A DNA stretch of 7,543 nucleotides from Synechococcaceae cyanobacterium RL_1_2 (GTDB lineage: Bacteria > Cyanobacteriota > Cyanobacteriia > Cyanobacteriales > JAAUPO01), in contig JAAUPO010000101.1 of the NCBI GenBank assembly GCA_012033095.1, forward strand, positions 1-7,543, read 5' to 3'. Position 1 is the first letter of the stretch. Every line of letters starts with the position of its first letter. The notes beneath the pieces were generated by a model that did not search any database, had not been told where the DNA came from, and worked only from the letters and a program-made list of their open reading frames with translations. Positions 1-5,469 of this stretch are shown piece after piece. Both the position numbers and the translations under genes were made by a program.

Positions 1-47
1 AAAAACTAAGTAATTTTACCGATATTTTTTAACTTACCCGACTTAAT

Positions 48-797
48 CTATTCCCCATGCTCTAACCCAGGAGCTAAGTCAAAATTAGCCGTCACATTCT
101 GCACATCATCTAACCCTTCTAGGGCATCCATCAATTTAATTAGGGCTTGGGCTTGGTCGCGATCGGTAATTTCAATATAGTTATTGGGAATCCATCGCAC
201 CTCGGCGGCAATCTCCCCTAAATCTAAATCGGTTAAAATCTGGTTTGCTGACTCTAGCTGCTCCACCGCTGTAATAATTTCGGCCATGTGATCTTCAAAT
301 TCGTAACGCTCGGCATCGGCCTCTAAAGCAGCTTCGAGGATAGATTCCTCCCCGGACGCTCCCACGATCGTAATCACCCCTTTTTGATCGAACATCCAAC
401 CGACACAACCTGTTTCCCCTAGATTACCTCCATTTTTACTAAAGGCCACCCTTAGGTCTGCTGCGGTGCGGTTTCGGTTATCGGTGAGGGCTTCCACCAT
501 GACCGCTACCCCGCCTACCCCATAGCCTTCATAGCGAATTTCTTCTAGTTGGGCTTCGTCGTTATCCCATTTGCCCGCCCCCTTCGCGATCGCCCGGTCA
601 ATATTGTCATTGGGAATGCCCGCTGCTTTAGCTTTCTCGATCGCCGTGCGCAATTGAAAATTACCCGCCGGATCCGGAATGCCACTCCTCGCCGCCACAA
701 TAATTGCCCTGGATAGTTGGGTGAAATTTTTACCTTTTTTGGCATCCATTCGCTCTTTTTTGCGTTTGATGTTAGCCCATTTAGAGTGTCCTGCCAT
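48..797 (-). CDS. yebC: YebC/PmpR/TACO1-family protein, intact
   Basis: The 249-residue product has the usual length (about 240-250) and every YebC-family hallmark. It opens with MAGHSKWANIKRKKERMDAKKG (residues 1-22), followed by PDPAGNFQLRTAIEKAKAAG (41-60), IPNDNIDRAI (61-70), YEGYGVGGVAVMVEALTDNR (89-108) and GGNLGETGCVGWMF (123-136). The acidic second half (about 145-200) and the EITDRDQAQALIKLMDALE stretch belong to the later domains. Family members are cytoplasmic. They were long annotated as transcriptional regulators (PmpR in Pseudomonas), while the mitochondrial homologue TACO1 and recent bacterial work point to a role in translation on the ribosome. The exact role here is therefore inference. 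An AAGG sequence (801-804, reverse strand) lies 3 nt before the ATG. The gene reads away from the integrase remnant with a 104-bp spacer, and the stop is TAG. No terminator hairpin is visible in the 47 bases left of it. Confidence 0.96.
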   Translation of the reverse strand: MAGHSKWANIKRKKERMDAKKGKNFTQLSRAIIVAARSGIPDPAGNFQLRTAIEKAKAAGIPNDNIDRAIAKGAGKWDNDEAQLEEIRYEGYGVGGVAVMVEALTDNRNRTAADLRVAFSKNGGNLGETGCVGWMFDQKGVITIVGASGEESILEAALEADAERYEFEDHMAEIITAVEQLESANQILTDLDLGEIAAEVRWIPNNYIEITDRDQAQALIKLMDALEGLDDVQNVTANFDLAPGLEHGE

Positions 798-843
798 AAT
801 CCTTAAAATCCTTGTAAATCAATAGTTTTAGCATTGCCCATAA

Positions 844-865
844 AAAGTTTTCTTAAAGTTTTCTT
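844..865. repeat. 11-bp perfect tandem duplication upstream of yebC
   Basis: AAAGTTTTCTT occurs twice head to tail (844-854, 855-865) in the AT-rich leader between yebC and the integrase remnant. The yebC promoter should lie in this 798-901 stretch, but I see no convincing -35/-10 pair. The duplication could be replication slippage. Confidence 0.75.
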
Positions 866-901
866 GAGAAAAACCCAGCCAAAAACCAATATTTTCAGTA
901 T

Positions 902-2351
902 TTATTTACTAATATCAAGCCGTTGCGAAGGTATTTTACCACTCGACTTTAGGAATCTGAAGACCCTGGAGCCAAGGCCCGGTACATTTTTACCTCCGCC
1001 TTGAGTTTTTTTTAGCTCTTCTTCCCTTTCTAATAACAATTCATTTTGAATATTTAACTCAAATTCTAGCTGATTAATTTGATACTTTTAAAAAATCAAT
1101 CTCTGATTCTTGATAGATATTTTGATGTTGATATCGCTGAGCATTGGCAATTAACTCTTTATTATGAATAGTTGTTTGGTATATTTTGTCATGTTGTTGC
1201 AAGCTATGCCCCATAAAATCAGAAATATCAATGGGATTTGTGCCATATTTACGGCATCTTTGACCATAAGCATGGCGTAATAAATAAGGACGAAACTCGA
1301 TTTTTGCGTTAGTTTTACACCTAGAAATAAAATTAATAATAAATAAATCTTGATTATTAAGGTCTTTTATCTGCGGTAAAATAGGAATACTAGTTAAATT
1401 AAATTCTTGGATCCAATCAAAAGGGCAAGGAAAAGGATTAATTCTAATACCTGTTTTTGTGTTTTCTCCAACTACAATAATTTTTTAAATCATTATTATT
1501 GTCAACAAAAGGAGGAATAATAGTTCCATCATTTAATTTTATTTCCTGAGTTAAATTTATAATATGGAGAGTTTCATGATCCCTTAATCCATAGGTTGCC
1601 ATCATGCCAAACATCCAGCGATAGACTTCCCAATAACCCTCTCCTTTACCAGTTTTGATAGGAGAACTAAAGCGGTGGTAGGCTTCTACGATCGCGTCAT
1701 CACTGGGGGCAGTATCCCTAGTTAAATGATTAGCGTTACTTTTTTTCCGAGGACGATAGGGATCAAACTTAAAATCATATTCACAAAAAGCACATAAAGC
1801 TTTTAAGCGGGTAATTACCGTAGAGTAGCTATAGGCCATATCCCGATAACGATAAATTAACCCCTCGATCGCCCGATCATTTAAGGGCTGCTCTAGGGGT
1901 AACCAACGATAAAAATTCCAATAATGTTTACGCCAGTTCTTAGTGGCCCGTTGTTGTTCTAGGGGGGTTGCCTGGGGAGCAGTGGCTAAAAAGTGGCGTT
2001 CAAATTCCCCTAGCCATGCGCCAATGGATTTATCCTGGGGGCTCACCAGCTTTTTACTACGCCCTAACAATTGGGGGTAATCTTCCCAGCGAAATAAATC
2101 CCGTTGGAGCGATCGCTAATCTGTAGGCACAGCATTTCTAGGGTAATTAAATTATCTAGGGTCGCCTTAAGTTGGGTTGAGCGTTTTTGTTGACCAAATT
2201 TACCCGTTTCAGGATGGCCATAGTTGAATTGCACATAGAAAGTTTGGACATACTTCCCTTTAGCTTTGGGTAGCAACGCTTTACACTTCAATTTGCGATC
2301 GTGTTGTTGCTGCTTTAGATCCTCAAACTTTTTGAAAAACTCTTCATCCAT
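902..2351 (-). pseudogene. Tyrosine recombinase/integrase, broken by three frameshifts
   Basis: One integrase gene is spread over successive frames. Segment 1 (2351 to about 2103) starts with ATG and has GGAG (2361-2364) 9 nt upstream. Segment 2 (about 2102-1483) begins FRWEDYPQLLGRSKKL and carries the box I arginine in MMATYGLRDHE. Segment 3 (about 1482-1074) holds the beta-hairpin lysine (ENTKTGIR), box II as YLLRHAYGQR, then DFMGHS and the likely nucleophile tyrosine in HDKIYQTTI. Segment 4 (about 1085-902) is an acidic, coiled-coil-like tail (YQINQLEFELNIQNELLLER) ending in TAA. Repaired, it would be about 480 residues. All catalytic positions survive; a Tyr replaces the His of HxxR, which I believe is common in cyanobacterial integrases. 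Size and a FRW(E/N)D-like N-terminal motif recall the heterocyst excision recombinases XisA/XisC, but this is an impression from memory. Each break needs one base: one missing near 2098-2105, one extra near 1477-1487, one extra near 1086-1096. It may be a decaying gene or an intact gene with sequence errors. Confidence 0.85.
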
Positions 2352-2446
2352 AAAACATTACTCCAAATTTCAGGGATTAGTTAACAGTGAGCGGTTAGGG
2401 TTTGTGATACCAAAGTGCCCTATTTAGACTCCAGATAAATTGCCTC

Positions 2447-2482
2447 AAAAACCTTATGCTTCAAAATTTTTACAAGGTTTTT
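2447..2482. terminator. Weak AT-rich hairpin with T run
   Basis: AAAAACCTT (2447-2455) pairs with AAGGTTTTT (2474-2482) across an 18-nt loop, with T's at the right end. Only two G-C pairs support the stem, and no gene on the plus strand obviously ends here. It may be a chance hairpin or a repeat relic. Confidence 0.25.
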
Positions 2483-2629
2483 TCAATTTTATTAGGGCCC
2501 ACGATGGGTGAAGTTGGTATTAGGTTAGCCTCATCGGGTGGGAGCGATCGCAAGTTTAGTTAAACCCAAGCTCCAGACTATTTTACAGGGAATGCTCAGG
2601 AGTATCCCTTCCCTAGGGATAGCTGCCGG

Positions 2630-2742
2630 CAACATTAGGGAGCATCTCACTTTTGCAGAAACACTCATCTTAGGAGTTGAAACCCCTATTTTGTCGTTAG
2701 CAAAGTAGGCAATTTACATAATTGAGATGCTCCCCAACATTA
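2630..2742. mobile_element. 97-bp MITE-like element with 12-bp inverted repeats and 8-bp target duplication
   Basis: The element (2638-2734) starts GGGAGCATCTCA and ends with its exact complement TGAGATGCTCCC. It is directly bracketed by CAACATTA (2630-2637 and 2735-2742), a perfect 8-bp direct repeat that reads as the target-site duplication. It has no coding capacity, so any movement would need a transposase supplied elsewhere. Perfect ends and duplication suggest a fairly recent insertion. I cannot assign the parent insertion sequence. Confidence 0.85.
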
Positions 2743-2799
2743 TCCCTAGGAATCAACTTTTACTGATTTCCATAACCCATAGCATCAGGGTTTTTAATC

Positions 2800-2909
2800 A
2801 GGACTTACGCAAAAATTTCGATTCTGCCTGAAAACCACGATGTTTGGGGACAATCGTTCAAACAAGTTCCCCAAATGTGGGGCATTTAGGGGGCTTGTGG
2901 GTAAGTCCT
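2800..2909 (+). mobile_element. GGACTTACG MITE-like element, copy 1 (110 bp)
   Basis: It starts AGGACTTACGCA and ends with the imperfect inverse TGGGTAAGTCCT. It is a homologue of 7215-7335, which lies in the opposite orientation; both share TGTTTGGGGACAATCGTTCA in the middle. The right part (GGCATTTAGGGGGC) resembles the right arm of the 79-bp GCCCCC units in this window, so it looks composite. No target duplication is evident. It ends 22 bp beyond the chrA stop and could act as a transcript-end hairpin for that gene. Confidence 0.8.
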
Positions 2910-2931
2910 AAGTTATTGTTTTGTGGGTGGT

Positions 2932-4086
2932 TCAGACTTGAGACCCAACTAGCCCCATAATCCCACCGCCTAAAATTAACCAACCGGAACTTACCTTAAA
3001 CTTCATCAGCAGGATACCGGCAACCACTGCAATCATAATGGTGATGGGGTCAGCGATCGAGGCTTGAGCTAACTGTACTGTCACTGCCGCCATTAAGCCC
3101 AGGGATGCCACGTTTACCCCATCCAATAGACCACTAACCCATTGTGAGTTACGAATGCGGGGAATGATCGGGTTAGAGAGGGCCACAAACAAAAATGAAG
3201 GTAAAAATATCCCTATCGTTGCCCACAGTGACCCCGAAACGCCCCCCAACAGATAGCCCACAAAGGTGGCCGTGGTAAAAACTGGGCCAGGGGTAATTTG
3301 ACCGATCGCGACGGCATCCATTAACTGCTGATCCGTCAGCCATCCCAAATGTTCCACAAAATCAGCGTGGAGAAAAGCCAGTAACACATATCCACTGCCA
3401 TAGAGTACCGCCCCAATTTTCACAAAAGAAACAAACAACAAAGGCAAACTAAATGGTACTGGCTCGATCGCCCCTAATAACCATGGCTCCTCGATCGCTA
3501 AGGGCCAGAGCCATAGGCCCATGGATGGGGGCTTTAATTTGTTTAGATTTAGCACCACCATCACCACCCCACCACTCATGAGTAGTAAGGCGATTTCATT
3601 AACTCCCCAAAAATACAATCCCACCACCGCCAGGCCCACCAAGCTAAACCAGGATTTTTTTAAAGCTTTTTGGCCCAGTTTCCATAGGGCTTGGACGATC
3701 ACCGCGATCACCACGGGCTTAACTCCAGACAACAACCATCCGGCTTGGGGAGTTGAGCCAAATTCAGTGTAGGCCCAAGCTAAAATCATCACACTGATCA
3801 CCGCAGGAATGATAAAACAACTACCCCCAACGATTAAACCCCACCAACCCCCCCGCACAAAAGCAAGATGAATAGCCATTTCGGTAGAGTTCGGCCCTGG
3901 GATCAGATTGGTGGCTCCTAGGATATCTAAAAACTGTTGCTCGTCTAACCACTTACGTCGCTTCACCACTTCATCGTGCATCATGGCAATATGGGCTGCG
4001 GGCCCCCCAAAAGCGGTTATGCCTAGGCGCAAAAATAATTTAGCTATCTCCGGTAATTGAGGCGGCAGGTTTATGGGCTGAGGCAT
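2932..4086 (-). CDS. chrA: Chromate transporter, CHR family, two-domain form
   Basis: The 384-residue product is a highly hydrophobic inner-membrane protein with about ten predicted segments and two homologous halves, the usual long-chain ChrA layout and length. The N-terminal half shows FLRLGITAFGGPAAHIAMMH (residues 18-37) and NLIPGPNSTEMAIH (60-73). The C-terminal half repeats the pattern with FVKIGAVLYGSGYVLLAF (221-238) and GQITPGPVFTTATFVGYLLG (262-281). The family exports chromate by an ion-driven mechanism and gives chromate resistance. Some members may serve other oxyanions, so the substrate is inferred from family. The ATG at 4086 gives the complete N-terminus, but no Shine-Dalgarno sequence precedes it. 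It stands alone on the minus strand, not in an operon with the integrase (580 bp away), and is divergent from groES. The frame is intact, unlike the integrase and groESL. Confidence 0.93.
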   Translation of the reverse strand: MPQPINLPPQLPEIAKLFLRLGITAFGGPAAHIAMMHDEVVKRRKWLDEQQFLDILGATNLIPGPNSTEMAIHLAFVRGGWWGLIVGGSCFIIPAVISVMILAWAYTEFGSTPQAGWLLSGVKPVVIAVIVQALWKLGQKALKKSWFSLVGLAVVGLYFWGVNEIALLLMSGGVVMVVLNLNKLKPPSMGLWLWPLAIEEPWLLGAIEPVPFSLPLLFVSFVKIGAVLYGSGYVLLAFLHADFVEHLGWLTDQQLMDAVAIGQITPGPVFTTATFVGYLLGGVSGSLWATIGIFLPSFLFVALSNPIIPRIRNSQWVSGLLDGVNVASLGLMAAVTVQLAQASIADPITIMIAVVAGILLMKFKVSSGWLILGGGIMGLVGSQV

Positions 4087-4251
4087 AGGTACATCAATGA
4101 ATCTTAAATAGATATTTTGATGATATTAAAAACTAACCCTGAGGGATCTTGATTGCTTGATTAGGTATTGTGAGCTGAGCCCGTAAGTTATTACGTTAAG
4201 TTATTAATTGATACCTATAGTCTTTTGGAATAATTAGAGCTGACTTATAAA

Positions 4252-4469
4252 GCCCCCCTGCCTCCCATTTTGGGGGAGAACTTCTTGAAAACTCCCCAAC
4301 TACTAGGACAAAAGTTGCACCAAAAAACTGTAAATAGGTCTGAGAGATTTACCCGGTAAGGATTGCAGTCGATTTTGCTAAAATGCTTGTGGGGCAATGG
4401 TTTAAGGTTTTTGTCCTGTAGTTAGGAAAACTCCTTAAAAGTCTCCCCACTTTGGGGAATTTAGGGGGC
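4252..4469. repeat. 79-bp GCCCCC...GGGGGC unit A, interrupted
   Basis: The unit runs from GCCCCCCTGCCTCCC to GAATTTAGGGGGC. Its outer ends are complementary, and each arm contains its own small hairpin (CCCATTTTGGGGG and CCCCACTTTGGGG). A 131-bp insertion plus 8-bp duplication splits it. The 218-bp span minus 139 leaves 79 bp, matching the uninterrupted copy at 7460-7538. Such palindromic units are widespread in cyanobacterial genomes. Confidence 0.85.
4296..4426. mobile_element. 131-bp MITE-like insertion with 8-bp target duplication inside unit A
   Basis: The left end CCAACTACTAGGACAAAA matches the inverted right end CCTAACTACAGGACAAAA apart from two one-base gaps. AAAACTCC flanks both sides (4288-4295, 4427-4434). 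The empty site is seen in unit B, where AAAACTCCTTA is continuous. The interior of about 95 bp has no coding capacity and no similarity that I recognise. Confidence 0.85.
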
Positions 4470-4543
4470 AACATACAAATTTAGCTAACTTATAAAGCCC
4501 CCCTGCCTGCCATTTTGGGGGAGAAATTCTTGAAAACTCCTTA

Positions 4544-4673
4544 GAGGATGTTTAAAAAGCCCCCCTTGCCCTCCATTCTGGGGGAAATTACCTAGATTTT
4601 AACCAATGAAGTCCCCCATATTGGGAGATTTAGGGGGCGATTTCACAACATTTGATACTTTTCAAACACGTTC
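4544..4673. mobile_element. 130-bp insertion inside unit B carrying its own 80-bp unit
   Basis: The ends GAGGATGTTTAAAAAG and the inverse of the right end, GAACGTGTTTGAAAAG, agree at 12 of 16 positions. TTA flanks both sides (4541-4543, 4674-4676), a 3-bp target duplication. Inside sits a full 80-bp GCCCCC...GGGGGC unit (4559-4638). The remaining 50 bp are just the ends, so this is either a composite element or one that itself received a unit. Confidence 0.75.
4559..4638. repeat. 80-bp unit B-prime, innermost nested copy
   Basis: It runs from GCCCCCCTTGCCCTCC to GATTTAGGGGGC and has the two-hairpin layout of the 79-bp family, with diverged central sequence. It lies within the 130-bp insert, which itself lies within unit B, giving three levels of nesting. 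Confidence 0.75.
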
Positions 4674-4938
4674 TTAAAAGTCTCCCCACTCTGGGGATAA
4701 AAGTCTCCCCACTCTGGTGAATTTAGGGAGCAAAATGCACATTCAATCGACTTTATAAACAGCCTCTTATGGGCAATAAATAGAGCTGAAATCAGCCGAT
4801 GGCAAGGAGCGAAAATCCCATACTAAATTCACTAAATTCAATGGACTATAAATCCTTAGGGTTTTCTATGATGTGATAGCCATAAACTCAGGAAAATAGA
4901 CGTTAACTGTTGGTTTGAGGGGATCAGCGTCCGTGTCA

Positions 4939-4954
4939 GTTCGGGAAACCGTAC
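4939..4954 (+). promoter_or_regulatory. K-box upstream of groESL
   Basis: GTTCGGGAAACCGTAC fits the consensus GTTCGG-NNAN-CCNNAC that I recall for the K-box of cyanobacterial groE promoters, an element linked to light- and heat-responsive expression independent of HrcA. It lies 39 bp upstream of CIRCE. I do not see the companion N-box (GATCTA). Confidence 0.65.
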
Positions 4955-4965
4955 TATAGGGGCCG

Positions 4966-4995
4966 TTGCGGTGGGTCTGCTAAATTGGCTACATT
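4966..4995 (+). promoter_or_regulatory. Probable groESL promoter
   Basis: TTGCGG (4966-4971) and TACATT (4990-4995) are separated by 18 bp and resemble a sigma-70-type promoter. The -10 box overlaps the first bases of CIRCE, so a bound HrcA would block polymerase. The fit is moderate and the start site is inferred. Confidence 0.4.
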
Positions 4996-5020
4996 AGCAC
5001 TCGTGAAGAGAGAGTGCTAA
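4994..5020 (+). promoter_or_regulatory. CIRCE operator (HrcA-binding site)
   Basis: TTAGCACTC, a 9-nt spacer and GAGTGCTAA form a perfect copy of the CIRCE consensus. HrcA represses class I heat-shock operons through this site and releases it on heat stress. It lies 51 bp before the groES start codon. Confidence 0.97.
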
Positions 5021-5028
5021 AAAAATAC

Positions 5029-5036
5029 TAGCACTC
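5029..5036 (+). promoter_or_regulatory. Extra CIRCE half-site
   Basis: TAGCACTC follows the CIRCE right arm. With GAGTGCTA (5012-5019) it makes a second inverted repeat, again with exactly 9 nt between the arms, so the right CIRCE arm can pair with either neighbour. It may be a second HrcA contact or an alternative leader hairpin. Confidence 0.55.
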
Positions 5037-5052
5037 CAAGTAAACCCAACCT

Positions 5053-5058
5053 AGGAGG
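5053..5058 (+). promoter_or_regulatory. groES ribosome binding site
   Basis: AGGAGG is a full Shine-Dalgarno sequence, 13 nt before the ATG at 5072. The spacing is a little long, but the start is fixed by the conserved [11 protein letters not shown]-terminus. Confidence 0.8.
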
Positions 5059-5071
5059 ATCATACATACCT

Positions 5072-5382
5072 ATGGCCGCTATTTCTATTAACGTTTCTAC
5101 CGTAACTCCCCTCGCCGATCGCGTATTTGTTAAAATTGCCCCTTCCGAGGAAAAACCGCTGGTGGTATTCTTCTTCCCGATAATGCTAAAGAAAAACCCC
5201 AAGTTGGTGAAGTAGTAGCTGCTGGCCCTGGCAAACGTAACGATGACGGTAGCCGCTCTGCCCTAGATGTCAAAGTTGGCGATAAAGTTCTTTACTCCAA
5301 ATATGCTGGTACTGACATCAAACTAGCTGGCGAAGAATACGTTTTACTTTCTGAAAAAGACATCCTAGCGACTGTTTCCTAA
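5072..5382 (+). CDS. groES: Co-chaperonin GroES, one-base frameshift in the mobile loop
   Basis: GroES is the 10-kDa cytoplasmic ring that caps GroEL. Adding one A to the A5 run at 5151-5155 restores a 103-residue protein of normal cyanobacterial length: [20 protein letters not shown], the mobile loop [18 protein letters not shown] (26-43), [32 protein letters not shown] and the end [10 protein letters not shown]. As written, the frame shifts after EEK, reads PLVVFFFP and stops near 5211, which would remove most of the GroEL-binding loop and the barrel. Codons on both sides are fully conserved, so a sequence error is likelier than a dead gene. It is the first gene of the operon, under CIRCE and the K-box, with 87 bp to groEL. 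The residue before DRV is Ala, where Gly is usual in PLGDRV. Confidence 0.93.
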
Positions 5383-5402
5383 TTAATTTTCCTAATTAAT
5401 TT
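5377..5402. repeat. 13-bp tandem duplication over the groES stop codon
   Basis: TCCTAATTAATTT occurs twice in a row (5377-5389, 5390-5402). The first copy contains the groES TAA. It is probably a slippage product and leaves the reading frame unaffected. Confidence 0.8.
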
Positions 5403-5469
5403 CGTAGGTAATTAATCCCCCGCTATTGTCCCTTCGTTCACCGTTATTCAAGGAAATAAAATAATTACT

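Larger units (their letters stand above)
2352..2931. other. Gene-free spacer between integrase and chrA
   Basis: No open frame here looks coding. From left to right it holds the integrase leader with its GGAG ribosome site, an AT-rich hairpin (2447-2482), a HIP1 octamer (2544-2551), a 97-bp element with target duplication (2630-2742) and a GGACTTACG element (2800-2909) that ends 22 bp before the chrA stop codon. Confidence 0.8.
4497..4731. repeat. 79-bp unit B, interrupted and with a duplicated right arm
   Basis: The left arm is almost identical to unit A, including the preceding TAACTTATAAA. A 130-bp insert splits it after AACTCC. A 23-bp block of the right arm is then tandemly doubled (4676-4698, 4699-4721). 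Removing the insert with its TTA duplication (133 bp) and one 23-bp copy leaves 79 bp. The outer right end has decayed to GGGAGC. Confidence 0.8.
4087..4993. other. Repeat-filled spacer between chrA and the groESL promoter
   Basis: No gene is supported. The stretch 4087-4239 must carry any chrA promoter, but I see no clear one. The middle (4240-4740) is occupied by two interrupted 79-bp units and their inserts. The stretch 4741-4938 is AT-rich, contains the tandem repeat ACTAAATTC x2 (about 4822-4839), and leads into the K-box and groESL promoter. Confidence 0.75.

Noticed and set aside
545..745. Open frame on the minus strand within yebC
   Set aside because: It overlaps conserved yebC codons in another frame and has no family resemblance.
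1444..2351. Two separate small genes in the integrase region
   Set aside because: The end of the first and the beginning of the second join into a continuous integrase N-terminus (RDLFRWEDYPQLLG) with one base change, and the catalytic half follows in yet another frame.
2630..2909. Full insertion sequence with a transposase
   Set aside because: The elements are only 97 and 110 bp and have no coding capacity.
3521..3772. Plus-strand open frame inside chrA
   Set aside because: It is antisense to the conserved transporter and has no ribosome site or motif.
4250..4732. CRISPR-like array of G/C-rich repeats
   Set aside because: Repeat spacing is irregular, the units are palindromic and nested, and no unique spacers of constant length or cas genes are present.
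5072..5215. Programmed frameshifting in groES/groEL
   Set aside because: I know of no such control in GroES or GroEL, the sites lack a slippery heptamer with downstream structure, and three separate sites needing opposite corrections do not fit a program.
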